NCBI GenBank assembly: GCA_947561715.1 | Contig: OX387202.1 | Coordinates: 868,001-932,000, forward strand | From: Ascidia mentula | Lineage: Eukaryota; Chordata; Ascidiacea; Phlebobranchia; Ascidiidae | Direction: 5' to 3' | Length of the DNA stretch: 64,000 nucleotides | Part shown: in pieces, positions 38,706 through 52,137 of the stretch | Layout: every line of letters starts with the position of its first letter | Position numbering within the stretch: position 1 is the first letter of the stretch | Made by a program: the position numbers and the translations under genes | Notes under the pieces: model-generated | The model's input: only the letters and a program-made list of their open reading frames with translations | Told to the model about the DNA's origin: nothing | Database searches by the model: none

Positions 38706-41700
38706 ATCCAAAGGATTACCCCAGACACGCACATCGTCGCTGAAGCGTATAAACCTTTACCCGAAAAATGTACAAAATTTGTTTTGACCTCAATAATAAA
38801 GATTTTTCAATTGCTGTTGCAAGTTGGTTTTAAATAATGAGTCAAATGACAGTTATCAATACCATACAATTGTTAGTGATTTGCATGAAAACGTCAACCA
38901 AACACATATCTTGTTGGTTTCGCTTTTCTCAATAAGTTTGAAAAACTGTGCTTTAGTGTTTGCGATATTGTTTGTGTATGGAAACGGTTTGTATGGACGT
39001 TATAATTGGTGCGGTTACAAGTGACGTACGAATTATACATGTGCTTCCTTGATTAAATTTTCGGTGATTCTTATTTAAATGCATCAGAGGAATGACAACC
39101 AAACTTTACATATTACGCCTGAATTCAAAACGCGTTGTTTGAGTTGAATGGTTTTTGAACGAATACAATCAGGATCGGAGTATTGGACTGAACTACCGTC
39201 AGGATAAGTCAAGCGAAACGTCAGGAGACGACGCATTCTTTGTGCAGCCACCTGTAACGAACGCTTGGTAACGAACAACGTTTCGCCAACGTACATAAAC
39301 TGAAACGACTTTAATGCACTGTACGATTGTCAACCAAACTTTTATCTGACAACGCGAAAGTCTTTCATGCAACCACGTGGGAGATAGGATTGTCGCACTG
39401 TCCAGACTGGCGTTTAATTTCAATCCATAACTTACCTTATAACTGGGCTTGGTCAGGCTTTCAACATTACTTGATCCACGTTCAATTCACTTTCGACCAC
39501 ACAACAAATAATATCCTTCACTATAATAAAACCTAATTCCTAAACCTGCAGGTTTCTTTGCACAAAGTCTAACATACAACATTTAAATGCAGGTTCCATT
39601 AATTACTTACAAAACAAAACCGATTTTTTGCAACAACAAAAGTCCCAATATGTTGTTAACATTGAATAAATTCAAAGCTCTTCTGGCTGAACTTATTTAT
39701 TCGGTCGATGCTTTGAAATTGTTTTAGGACGCGGATTGGTATTTCTATAAAAATAAATTTTAGTGCTGGGAAATGCCCACCGTGTAGACTTGTGTCACAA
39801 TGTCTACAAATTTTGATCAAAATTAGTCCCTGGAAAAATGGTTTAGCCATCCCCCTAGGGGCATTTGCCCCCCTGGTTAGTCAATATTTTGGTTGTGTTT
39901 TGTTGTTTTAATGAATCGATGTGTTTGTTGTTTTAATGAATATAATTGGAGGGTAAATCTTAAAGGTCTGAAGACTTTGTTTAAACAAGTAGAGCAGGAT
40001 TCAGATATACGGCAGTGTTATATTTTGTACTACGCCCCAGTACGGGTCAGTGCACCTATATAGGTCCTTAAATAAAAGTTTCCTTTAGCAATTCAAACAT
40101 TTACTGACATCCTGAAACAAACCCCATGCATTTAAATGAATTTGGATGTCACACACTTATGATAATAATTAATAATTCCTTGCATTCACAACAACAAACC
40201 TTCTTTGAACAACATTTACCCAAACACACCACGCTTCAGTGAACGCCCTGCCCTTTCTGGAGAGAGAGGTTGATGGGAAGGTTGGTCGTGCATTTGGCAA
40301 GCTGAGGTTCCCGGTAAACACTGACATCGACCGCGACAAATGTAAACGCTTCGTGTTTTTCGCTCAAACCAGGCAAGCTAAAACCTCCATAAAATCATTT
40401 TCCCCAGTTTTCCCAGGAAATTGTTTTAATACAGAATAGAAATATTACTTTCAAATCATTTGTTCTCGTTTGAAATTAGTTTTGATCTTGTCAGATTGAC
40501 GAATGACACCAACGTTGACCAACCGCTTACTTCGTTCAACTTCGATGGAATTTCACACACGACTTACTCTGTTTAATCTATTTAAACTTCAACACTTGTT
40601 GGAGATATCAGGTGTCCAAATTGTGACAAAGCAAGCAGTGTAGGTTCGTGTAGGAATCAACAATGCAACAAACCCACGGTCAAACATCTCAAAACTTTTA
40701 CATTCAAGGAATGGAATATCACAAAGTTCTTGAATCGAGATTTTTTCATTTTCAGAAAAATTAAATTGTTGTTGAAACTAAACCATGTTGTAGACTGGAG
40801 AGAACATTTCTAACTCGGTAAACTAACCTGGTAACAAAACAAACAACAAGTCGGCTTTATGACGGGACAAAAGTGAATTCTTACGTTCTGTCAACATAAC
40901 GTCCCTACTAACTAATACGCGGGTGTTAGTTAATACCATATAAGGGCATGGAACGAATGATGGCAAACATTTATAAGTAAATAATGAATAGTTTTGCATC
41001 ACTATTGCTTCCCATATATGAGAGTTTGGTTATATGACGTTTCGTCACGCTTCAGTGAAGGCAGAGAAATATCTCAACAGAAGAAGGGAGGGAGATTTAG
41101 GTGAAAGTTTACCGCACAGTGTGACGATATGGTTGGCGTCAAACACCGACATCTGATGCGAACCATTTCTACTCATGAGCGACATCTAGCGTATCACCTA
41201 CTGTGTCTGGCGAGAAGAAGGGAAGGAGATTTAGGTGAAAGTTCAGCTTACACGAAAAAATTATTGTTTATCAATCAGTCGTACCTACGGATGTTGTGTA
41301 CAAGAACCAGTTATAATTGTGCAATGTATGCGTGGAGTCTTTAATCGTACGCTTTAATTCAATTCAACACCACATGATGAAAAGGCCGAAGACCTTTCTC
41401 CCAACAATTGCGTGCTGTAAACCAACTTATTCCAACAGGAATTTGGTGATATGTGGAAGTGATATGTTCAAAGGTGGGTAATACAAGTCCTATGGATTCT
41501 ATTTGAAAAAGATATTGAGGATGATTTTCACAAAAATATCTCGCCTTACCCAGACTGACAGATTTTACCTGCGAAAAAACTTAATGACTTTGCCCGAAAA
41601 GTTTTCTTGATTGTGGTACAAGTCCTATGGAGACAACAATACATTATTAAGACAGGCCATATGCTTTCAAGCCTAAGAAAACATGAGTGCAATACCCCCA

Positions 41701-42360
41701 ACAACGAGAAGAACCGAAAAATGCAAAGTACAATGTCTTTCATGCTTTTATAAGACACACGAGTTCAATAAGATCAGAGAGATGTTAACAATGCAACTGG
41801 GATCTTCTGCCATCGGGGAATTAACTTGAACTTCACCTTTAACATGACCGGTGCAGTTCCTTCACTTACAGAAGAAGTTGCACTCACTGTCGCCTACTTG
41901 TGTAGCCATGGAGCACTTCGTTTTTATAACTTGTAGTACTGCTTGAACTTTATACTATCTTTTGTAGGCTACACTAGTATGCGTTTCTATCCTCTTTACG
42001 CTATATTTTGATGGGTTATGACCGAATACGAGCAAAATTACTTGCAACCTCAGCAAAACAATTCAATAAACTTTTTATAATTTTAATGCAGAAAAGTCAC
42101 GTTTCTTGCAAGAAATGTAGATAAATGTCATTGAATAAGCGATTTAGGAAAGTTGTAAGGACTGAAATGAGAGTGGAGTCAAATTGGGCAACGTTGTTTT
42201 GCCGAGTGATTCACTTGGTGCAATATCAAGTGCAAGCACTTTGCCGAATCCTGTTGTGTGAAGTTGCTCCAATGAGTTTAGACCACATCACTGCTGCGGG
42301 TGTTTGACGATAGTGACCGCAAAGTAAAGTAGTCTGCCTGGTTAGGTAACTGGCCACCTT
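38706..42360. other. Gene-poor interval with weak retroelement traces
   Basis: No gene could be supported. The frame at 40239-40439 plus contains LPFLEREVDGKVGRAFGKL, faintly like a Penelope reverse-transcriptase segment (LPFLD and THTD region). A 30-base sequence, agaagaaggga followed by ggagatttaggtgaaagtt, is repeated at about 41077 and 41212. Confidence 0.35.
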
Positions 42361-45300
42361 GCTGTGATGTGAGTGTCGACTCCAGGAAGAAACATCGTGA
42401 TTGTGTGATGTGAGTGTCGACTCCAGGAAGAAACATCGTGATTGTGTGATGAGAGTGTCGACTCCTGGAAGAAACATCGTGATTGTGTGATGTCAGTGTC
42501 GACTCCAGGAAGAAACATCGTGATTGTGTGATGTGAGTGTCGACTCCAGGAAGAAACATCGTGATTGTGTGATGTGAGTGTCGACTCCAGGAAGAAACAT
42601 CGTGATTGTGTGATGTCAGTGCCGAATCCAGGAAGAAATATCGTGATTGTGTGATGTGAGTGTCGACTCCAGGAAGAAACATCGTGATTGTGTGATGTGA
42701 GTGTCGACTCCAGGAAGAAACATCGTGATTGTGTGATGTGAGTGTCGAATCCTGAAAGAAACATCGTTATTGTGTGATGTAAGTGTCGACTCCTGGAAGA
42801 AACATCGTGATTGTGTGATGTGAGTGTCGACTCCAGGAAGAAACATCGTGATTGTGTGATGTAAGTGTCGACTCCAGGAAGAAACATCGTTATTGTGTGA
42901 TGTAAGTGTCGACTCCTGAAAGAAACATCGTTATTGTGTGATGTAAGTGTCGACTCCTGGAAGAAACATCGTGATTGTGTGATGTGAGTGTCGACTCCAG
43001 GAAGAAACATCGTGATTGTGTGATGTAAGTGTCGACTCCAGGAAGAAACATCGTGATTGTGTGATGTGAGTGTCGACTCCTGAAAGAAACATCGTTATTG
43101 TGTGATGTAAGTGTCGACTCCAGGAAGAAACATCGTGATTGTGTGATGTGAGTGTCGACTCCTGAAAGAAACATCGTTATTGTGTGATGTAAGTGTCGAC
43201 TCCTGAAAGAAACATCGTGATTGTGTGATGTCAGTGCCGAATCCAGGAAGAAACATCGTGATTGTGTGATGTCAGTGTCGACTCCAGGAAGAAACATCGT
43301 GATTGTGTGATGTGAGTGTCGAATCCTGAAAGAAACATCGTTATTGTGTGATGTGAGTGTCGACTCCAGGAGGAAACATCGTGATTGTGTGATGTGAGTG
43401 TCGACTCCTGAAAGAAACATCGTGATTGTGTGATGTCAGTGCCGAATCCAGGAAGAAACATCGTGATTGTGTGATGTAAGTGTCGACTCCAGGAAGAAAC
43501 ATCGTGATTGTGTGATGTGAGTGTCGAATCCTGAAAGAAACATCGTTATTGTGTGATGTGAGTGTCGACTCCAGGAGGAAACATCGTGATTGTGTGATGT
43601 GAGTGTCGACTCCTGAAAGAAACATCGTTATTGTGTGATGTAAGTGTCGACTCCAGGAAGAAACATCGTGATTGTGTGATGTGAGTGTCGAATCCTGAAA
43701 GAAACATCGTTATTGTGTGATGTGAGTGTCGACTCCAGGAAGAAACATCGTGATTGTGTGATGTGAGTGTCGACTCCAGGAGGAAACATCGTGATTGTGT
43801 GATGTGAGTGTCGACTCCTGAAAGAAACATCGTTATTGTGTGATGTAAGTGTCGACTCCAGGAAGAAACATCGTGATTGTGTGATGTGAGTGTCGAATCC
43901 TGAAAGAAACATCGTTATTGTGTGATGTGAGTGTCGACTCCAGGAAGAAACATCGTGATTGTGTGATGTAAGTGTCGACTCCTGAAAGAAACATCGTTAT
44001 TGTGTGATGTCAGTGTCGACTCCAGGAAGAAACATCGTGATTGTGTGATGTGAGTGTCGAATCCTGAAAGAAACATCGTTATTGTGTGATGTGAGTGTCG
44101 ACTCCAGGAGGAAACATCGTGATTGTGTGATGTGAGTGTCGAATCCTGAAAGAAACATCGTTATTGTGTGATGTAAGTGTCGACTCCAGGAAGAAACATC
44201 GTGATTGTGTGATGTGTGTGTCGACTCCTGGAAGAAACATCGTGATTGTGTGATGAGAGTGTCGACTCCAGGAAGAAACATCGTGATTGTGTGATGTCAG
44301 TGTCGACTCCAGGAAGAAACATCGTGATTGTGTGATGTGAGTGTCGACTCCAGGAAGAAACATCGTGATTGTGTGATGTGAGTGTCGACTCCAGGAAGAA
44401 ACATCGTTATTGTGTGATGTGAGTGTCGACTCCAGGAAGAAACATCGTGATTGTGTGATGTCAGTGTCGACTCCAGGAAGAAACATCGTGATTGTGTGAT
44501 GTCAGTGTCGACTCCAGGAAGAAACATCGTGATTGTGTGATGAGAGTGTCGACTCCAGGAAGAAACATCGTGATTGTGTGATGTCAGTGTCGACTCCAGG
44601 AAGAAACATCGTTATTGTGTGATGTGAGTGTCGACTCCAGGAGGAAACATCGTGATTGTGTGATGTGAGTGTCGAATCCTGAAAGAAACATCGTTATTGT
44701 GTGATGTGAGTGTCGACTCCAGGAGGAAACATCGTGATTGTGTGATGTGAGTGTCGAATCCTGAAAGAAACATCGTTATTGTGTGATGTAAGTGTCGACT
44801 CCAGGAAGAAACATCGTGATTGTGTGATGTGTGTGTCGACTCCTGGAAGAAACATCGTGATTGTGTGATGAGAGTGTCGACTCCAGGAAGAAACATCGTG
44901 ATTGTGTGATGTCAGTGTCGACTCCAGGAAGAAACATCGTGATTGTGTGATGTCAGTGTCGACTCCAGGAAGAAACATCGTGATTGTGTGATGAGAGTGT
45001 CGACTCCTGGAAGAAACATCGTGATTGTGTGATGAGAGTGTCGACTCCTGGAAGAAACATCGTGATTGTGTGATGTCAGTGTCGACTCCAGGAAGAAACA
45101 TCGTGATTGTGTGATGTAAGTGTCGACTCCGGGAAGAAACATCGTGATTGTGTGATGTGAGTGTCGACTCCAGGAAGAAACATCGTGATTGTGTGATGTA
45201 AGTGTCGACTCCGGGAAGAAACATCGTGATTGTGTGATGTAAGTGTCGACTCCTGGAAGAAACATCGTGATTGTGTGATGTAAGTGTCGACTCCGGGAAG

Positions 45301-45549
45301 AAACATCGTGATTGTGTGATGTGAGTGTCGACTCCTGGAAGAAACATCGTGATTGTGTGATGTGAGTGTCGAATCCAGGAAGAAACATCGTGATTGTGTG
45401 ATGTGAGTGTCGACTCCAGGAAGAAACATCGTGATTGTGTGATGTGAGTGTCGAATCCTGGAAGAAACATCGTGATTGTGTGATGTGAGTGTCGACTCCT
45501 GAAAGAAACATCGTTATTGTGTGATGTAAGTGTCGACTCCTGGAAGAAA
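42361..45549. repeat. 41-bp minisatellite array, about 78 copies (3.2 kb)
   Basis: The unit is gtgtcgactccaggaagaaa followed by catcgtgattgtgtgatgtga, with point variants. 41 is not a multiple of three, and the unit has no stop in any minus-strand frame, so long overlapping open frames (up to 293 codons) run through it with a 41-residue period. These are not called as genes. Higher-order copies occur: the blocks at 43997-44281 and 44612-44896 are offset by 615 bp (15 units), and other blocks by 205 bp (5 units). Confidence 0.95.
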
Positions 45550-45589
45550 GATAAGATGGAAAATAATATCAACACCTGAACTAATAAGA

Positions 45590-46260
45590 GGATACACGGG
45601 CAGATCCGACCCGGGTAACAGAATATACGTCAATTAAAGAGAAAGTTACAGATAGATGAAGGATGCAAACAAGGATACTTAAGACCGATAGATGAAGGAT
45701 GCAAACAAGAAACAAGGATACTTAAGACCAGCAATGATCCTAAGTGGCGTCTGTGCAAGGAACACGATGAAACGATCAGTCATATCCTGACCGGATACCA
45801 CAAGATCGACAACACCGAATACCTAAAGAGACATAATAACGCACTTGTTCACAGGAGCATATGCGAACATTACAAACTCCCAGTGGCAAAAAGGCAGTGG
45901 ATGCATAAACCGGAGACCTTAACCGAGAACGAGATGGTGAAGATTCTGTGGACAGGGAAATATGAACTGATAGAAAGATATCAGCACGGCGCCCCGAAAT
46001 CACAGTGATCGACAAGCTATCTAGAGCCGCGACAATAATAGTCTTCGCATTCCCGGACGACGGAAACATCGATCTCAAGAAGCAGGAGAAGATAACCAAG
46101 AGAGTCGTGAGATGAAAGCGGGGCCCCGGAGAAAAAGAAATTTAATTTTATTTGTTGTTGATTAGTTGGGATTACCCTGAGGAAGCCTTGTTGAATAACA
46201 GGCGAAACGTCGGTGAATAAAGTTACGTTTTTGTATATGCCAGAAGAACAGATTATTAAG
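45590..46260 (+). mobile_element. 3' end of a non-LTR retrotransposon, decayed
   Basis: Plus-strand frames, broken by stops and frameshifts, read WRLCKEHDETISHILTGYH and then RRPEITVIDKLSRAATIIVF. These are the segments that follow the reverse transcriptase in a common class of LINEs. The 3' end has ccctgaggaagcc, gcgaaacgtc, aataaa and gccagaag. A 20-base block, agatgaaggatgcaaacaag, is duplicated at the 5' side. The reverse transcriptase itself is absent. Confidence 0.6.
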
Positions 46261-47295
46261 TTGGGATTAGATTTAAAAAATGTTTTTGAGGCCACAATGC
46301 TGCGAAAAAAATTAATAGACCTTCCCGACGGTGTATCAACTGACTCTCCCCACTTTTCATGCTACGATTCAACGAATTTGTTGTGCTAAAAGTAAACTTG
46401 GTCGGTTTCGGCCTTTTTGCTTGTATACGAGCGAATTAGGTATTGCATGTCACTTGTTCATACCTGCTCCATATCAGAAGGTTTTCTACTGAATGCTCTT
46501 CAGAGTAACTGTGCAGTCTATTGCCAAGTTATTTTATAACGTCATCACAGCAGGTCTGTCGTAATCAACACTGTTCCATTCCCATTGCCAAACATCTTGC
46601 CATCGACATTGTAATACAACACAGGCACATTATAGAAGAAAAGGCATTTTACCTATTGTAATATGACTTGCCTTTAAGCCAGGTTACACAATGTTAGAAA
46701 CAGGTTCTGCAGTGACGAGCAAACGACGAACTCAAACAATGACAACAACGTCCTTACGTGTCAGGGGAAAAGTTGGAAACGAGCTTCACGGCATTTACGG
46801 TTGTTTTGTTTTAGAATCCAAGTCACAATTACATATTTTATAAATGAAATATTAACATGTTCGCAACAAGGGCACGCGCGTGCCAAATGTGGATGTAAAG
46901 TAGTTCACACAAATGTTTTTTACGGGAGTAAACACAACAAACACGATCCGGCTTACTACAAACTATAATGCTTCGAACTTGTGTTTACAGTGGGCATTAA
47001 GTAATACCATTTATAATCTATTGCTAATTTTCCATGATATATAAAAAAATAAGGCAGCCCAGCGTTTAGTGCAAGGTTGTTTTCACTTTTATTGAAAATG
47101 TTAAGCATCTGAATTTAAAAGACATCTTTAAGTATTATAGCATCACCATATTAGGAATTATTGTCAAACTGAACTCGAATGAAAAAGCATTTCACAAAAT
47201 TTTTGCACGCAATCCAAGAGTCCTAACTTGCTTCTCGTAATGCATCGCTGGATTTTGGTCACGGTATACTGCCCCCGAAGGCAAAGCACGTGTGT

Positions 47296-47362
47296 TGACC
47301 ACCCTCATTCTGGCAGAATTCTGGCAGAATTCTGGCAGAATAATTTTGCAAATTTGCCACAT
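47296..47362. repeat. Left arm of an inverted repeat flanking a LINE remnant
   Basis: Contains three copies of ttctggcagaa, then ttttgcaaatttgccac. The reverse complement, with one ttctggcagaa copy, is at 48999-49040, where copy B of the segmental duplication begins. Between the arms, a 65-base stretch at 47418 is also repeated directly at 47622. Confidence 0.55.
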
Positions 47363-47709
47363 TTTACAAGGAAAAACAGGCATTTACTCAAAAACTGGTT
47401 TCTTTTGACCTAATACAAACAATTCTGCTCGGCGTTCTTGTAACAGGTGCCAATATTGACCAACACAAAGAGAACGGAAATTTAATGTTCTACAACATGC
47501 AATTAACAAATTTGAAATTAAGGGCCGGACGATCTCCAAATCGACCATTGAAGACGACCCGCTTTTCGCGAATCAGCATAATAGCGTAATGTTGGCATGC
47601 GAAAAACTTCCCTATTAAAACAATCCTGCTCGGCGTTCTTGTAACAGGTGCCAATATTGACCAATATCAAGAGAACGAAAATTTAAGCTGGTAGAATATC
47701 TGTTCACAA

Positions 47710-48990
47710 TCTAAAGGTGTGATCACCCTGTTTCCTAAAAGTGGGAAAGGTTTTCTTTATCCCCAAAATTATCGCCCGATACCTTTGCTAAACGTGGACT
47801 ACAAGATCTTCTCAAAAGTCGTCAACTCAAGATACGTGGTTTTGTATTGAAGGAGCGACACGGCTTCCAACCGCACCAATATATAGGGTCAAATATCCGG
47901 TTGCTGTTCGACATGATTGACATTAGGGACCATTGCCATTTTTCCACATACATGTAAATTTTCGACACTATATTTCTTGGAATCGTTTGACATACGTGGC
48001 GTCAAACAAGGTGACCCACTCTGCTTGTATAACTTTGTTCATGGGCTGCATGAATAAAAATCATCCCTATTTGCAGACGATACCATTGTTTTACGAAAGG
48101 TTCGGATACTGATTTCTCAAAAATCTTTCAAATTTTATAGGACTTTGGTGAAATGACTGATTGCAAAGCGAATATGGAAAAGTTCTCTGCCTTTTTCGTG
48201 TGCCCGAATCGCTGAATCCATGCAATATAAACCCTTTCAACATACTGGACTTCGGACTTAAGGTGGTAATAAAAGGATCTGGAAATAATTGAATTGAACT
48301 TTCTCCCTTCCCTGAAAAAGTCAACATAGTTATGAACCTTTGGGCGACCAGAGGTATAACCCTTATCGGGAAGATAACAACACCTAATGGGAAAGAAATA
48401 AAAGCGTTACCATATTCTAAATTTTGGATGGGCGGGGCGGGTATGATAGATAATGAGAATCATATGTTGCCTCTTAATTTAAAGCGCTGTTATCCAAGTT
48501 ATCCAAGTCCCCATAGCTTGACAAAATTATAAAAAAGCGCAGTAAATCATTTTTTAGAAAATTTTAACGAGGAGGGAGTATTTGCTCTTGTTGACCTGTT
48601 GGTATATTCGTTACAGAGTTTGGTTTTGAGCCAAATACAACATTTTTCTTCAAGTTTCTAAAGTTTGTAGCAAGTCTACATGAGGAGTGGGTCGCAGTTC
48701 CTTTGCAAACAAAAAAGCCAACATACGTCTCAAAAAATATCTTACAACACTGTGGGTACACAAAGACCTTGTATACTTGGTTACAGAATGGTAATACAAA
48801 TCCAGCCAAAGCATTGGTTTATGGGACTCCTTATTAGCGGATAGGTTACCCTGGAGGCTAATCTCCAAAAAAGCTGTAGTGGAGAGGAAACTAATAAGCT
48901 CCAAGTTTAAACCGAACCCCATGGCTGTCACGACCAACAAACAATTAAAGGAATTTAAGCTGGCAAAACGGGCGATTTGAAGGTCATCCG
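47710..48990 (+). pseudogene. LINE (L1/Tx1-type) reverse-transcriptase remnant
   Basis: Across several frames with many stops: NYRPIPLLNVDYKIFSKVV, GVKQGDPLCLYNF, FADDTIVL, and further on NLWATRGITLIGKI. These correspond to ordered reverse-transcriptase motifs, including the FADD catalytic box, and the post-RT region of L1/Tx1-like elements. Inactive. Confidence 0.65.
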
Positions 48991-49320
48991 GCACCTTAAA
49001 TGTGGCAAATTTTCAAAATTATTCTGCCAGAATGAGGGTGGTGATTTTTGTGGCACCCAAGCATCGTTGCATTGTCACTGCAAAAACTTAAGTTCGACCT
49101 CATTTAGAATAAATACAATTTTGCAATTTCATTCACGTTCCCAAGGTTCCATTCATGCGTGACGATTTATCAAATCTATGTTGTCATAATATTTTTAATC
49201 CAGGTCTTCACAGTTCTAAATAAAAATTGTGAATTTCGACTATTTGCGTGAAACACGTTTTCTGATCAAATCGAATTTTACCTCCATTGCAAAAAATCAT
49301 AAGTGAAAAAGTTGAGTAAC

Positions 49321-49395
49321 ATGGCACAAAATTCCAACGTGGAAATCGAATTTCTTGTTGGTAAAGGAGTTGGGAATAACATTTTCTGGATTCAG
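49321..49395 (+). CDS. Possible first exon, open in copy B
   Basis: ATG followed by 24 codons (MAQNSNVEIEFLVGKG onward) to a CAG/GTAAGT donor. Copy A has a premature TAG in this stretch. No downstream exon or homologue recognised. Confidence 0.25.
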
Positions 49396-50699
49396 GTAAG
49401 TTGGAAAAAAATGTTTAGAGAAAAACATGTTTTTTTTTTCTCTCTTTGTCACTGCAACCATAGAATAGAATACTGTTTTAGTATTCTGTGCTGCAACATT
49501 TGTAATAGAATAAATTTAGAAGGTATCCTTCCCAAATCTGTCAACTACCTTTTACTAAAAAGCAAACTTTTAAACAAGGGGGTATCTTACCTGAACAGTA
49601 TGGCATAAAAATAAACCGGCTGCAACTTAAAACGTACATTCGTATCTCATATTTGTACTTCGCTGCCATGTCTGACATGAAACAAAACGCTTCTTGAAAT
49701 AAACGGTTTAAAGTAATGTAGTCACCTAAAATGCAGTAATATTTCATACAATCGCATGATTGGCAGGATCGCCCCCACTGCGCAGGTCCTTACTTGGCGA
49801 TCACAGCTATCGTATCGAGATAATTAGATTTACAGGCTTGGCCGGCCCGACATTGCATCCTAGTTAGATTAATCACTTTTCCTAAGAAGTCGGGAGATTT
49901 GAAAGTTCAAGCTCCTGGTGAGGTTTGAAGTCACAAATGCAAAAACACACACAATGCCGAGCGTTTTAGTTGCGAACTCAAAAGAGAGAACACGAAATAA
50001 TATACGTTTGGCCTTAAGATAAAACATTTGTTAATGACTGAATTTGTCACTTAAACCTGCAAACTATTTATCACTGGAAGTGTTGCAACACTCGACCCGT
50101 GAAAAGCACACGCGCCACTCAAACCGACGACCAACCGCGACTCAAAGCACAAAAACGAAACGAATAGAAAGCACGTTGCAGTATCGGGCAGCGGGGCGTA
50201 ATTTACAGATGGACTTGACGAGATAAGGTAGAGTAGTAACAGTGACTACAAAACTAACTCCGAAAAACAAAAAGGTAATTTTTTACGTGGCGTCAGGGAA
50301 AAGTTGTGTGTCAATTGGTAGAGGGTGGAAATGTCTAAATCATTTAGTTGGGTTTTGGAAATTTGAATCACAAAAAGTACATTTCAAATCACAGAAATAT
50401 TTAGTGTTAGTCCCCATATCTACTAATTCTTGTCAAAATTATTTGCGAGACTACTACCTTAACCTCTCCCCAAGAGCAATTTTTCCACTGTTGGACTGGC
50501 AGTTTCGGGGTAAGCCTGTGCAAAACCTCAACGTGTGTTGTCTTACTGCAGCTGCAATCATATTTTTTACTGTTGAGCAAAGGTAGTCCTCTTCCATGAG
50601 TCATCAGACCCCGCGATTGTTTTGCAGGCAGCATAAGCGTTGTTATCGCCCTTCACGTTTTCCTCGTTTTATTTCGTTTTATATTCGCTGCTGAAACTC

Positions 50700-51262
50700 C
50701 AGTCCCCACATCAGTATTAAATCCCCAAAATCAAGTTTTGAAGGCTATTAACATCAACACCCATACTGAGTGATTGGCTTGTTTGCCAACAACAATTCCT
50801 GTGGTCAGCTGCATCGGGCAAGACACAGCAAGGATTTAAGGAGCCTCCAGGAGGATCTTATGTCCTATAGGATAGCAAAAACAGTCCCAGGGGGTAACCA
50901 AAGCAACTTTTCTGTGACAATTTTTTGGGAAACTGCGTAGAAAAGGGTTGGGGCCAACAATAAATTGCAAATTGGATGAGGTTTTTGTGATTCATTTTTT
51001 GCAAAACCAACTTACATTTTCTGCAGCCTGTTCAGCTAAAATAATATCTCACCATGGGCCGAAATGCCCCCTGGGGGGCGCTTCAAGCAACTAACTTTGA
51101 CCTGAATGCGTAGCCAAGAGGCGGGCCTAACATAAAATCACATATTAAGGCATACTTCTGTGATTCAATTTTGAGCTATGAACTCTTGAACATTTTGATG
51201 CTTTTTCAACTAACTTTTACGTCCCGTAAATAAAGTTTGCCAGAAGGGCAGTATTCAGCAAC
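50700..51262. mobile_element. Insertion specific to copy B, with retroelement-like tail
   Basis: Replaces about 120 bp of the copy-A sequence (around 21056-21172). It ends cgtcccgtaaataaagtttgccagaagggc, the same type of tail (cgtc, aataaa, gccagaag) as the elements at 37665, 46250 and 55600. No coding potential seen. Confidence 0.45.
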
Positions 51263-51332
51263 GCCATTGAATGTTTACTGAATATTGATCACAAGATTGT
51301 TGCCACGTTTCGGGTTTGTTTGAATCCAATAC

Positions 51333-51430
51333 TCAGTTATAATTGTTGTCCTGGAAAGCTGAGAATGCGTGCAAAACTGGATCTGCCACATTCTCCAACT
51401 TAAACAAATCGGCACCCAAGGCCAAAAGAC
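51333..51430 (-). CDS. Possible terminal exon, copy B
   Basis: Counterpart of 21248-21372: acceptor TTTTGTCAG, then GLLALGADLFKLENVADP onwards to NNYN and TGA. It is 27 bases shorter through two in-frame deletions. Confidence 0.3.
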
Positions 51431-52038
51431 CTGACAAAACTTTTCTATTATATTTTAAGTTTTTGTTTGAATACAGGAAGAACGGTAAAAAATATGTTGG
51501 TTGGCTAATTTATCCCACAGCATACAAAACGTTTAACTGAGTAACGTAACTAAAATCCGCAATGATTTGTGCGTATCTCGAGTGCACGAAGTTGCAGAAT
51601 ATCAAGTACATGAAGGTATCAGTTGAATCTGGTATGAAAATATATTATGAGGTCGAGAAATGTAACGGTTTATGAAGGAACGGAGCGGTGTTTTTTTATT
51701 TGCGGTGAAGGGATTACTTTTACAAAACAAAAGGAAACCGAAAGTACGAGAAAACAGAACACAATTCATGCAAACGGAGATTAAAACATAACAATTAAAT
51801 ATGGCGACACAGTCATGATTTGCATATAATGCAGGTGACTTCAAGTAAGAATCGAAAAAATACGAATACGCTACATCTTCTATTGATTATCAAGTTGATT
51901 ATGAAGCAGTAGTTTAAACAAAGATAATCATAAATTTGTACACAATCAAAACCTGTGGTTGGGCCGTTTAAACCCCGGCGTACGATATAATGAAGGAGAT
52001 ATGTTTTGCACAATGAACATGCGAATTTTTGAGCTTAC

Positions 52039-52137
52039 AGCAGAAAAGCTTTCCTCATTCAGTTGAATGTGATTAAATTCTATATCAGTGATGGCCATCA
52101 TAAAGGAATTGAAAACTGTGGCTTCAAGGTCCATCAT
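52039..52137 (-). CDS. Possible 33-codon exon, intact only in copy B
   Basis: Acceptor TTTATTTAG, 33 codons starting MMDLEATVFNSFMMAITDI, donor GTAAGC. In copy A (22094 downward) a short deletion removes the donor. Phase excludes direct joining to the NLR exon at 23541. No homologue recognised. Confidence 0.3.

Noticed and set aside
39084..39423. Minus-strand frame containing YVGET, reminiscent of a GIY-YIG nuclease
   Set aside because: Only a five-residue match, with no following motif; could be chance.
42342..45575. Long minus-strand ORFs with HITQSRCFF and MFLPGVDTH repeats
   Set aside because: They are the 41-bp minisatellite read in three frames; no splice, start context or domain supports a protein.
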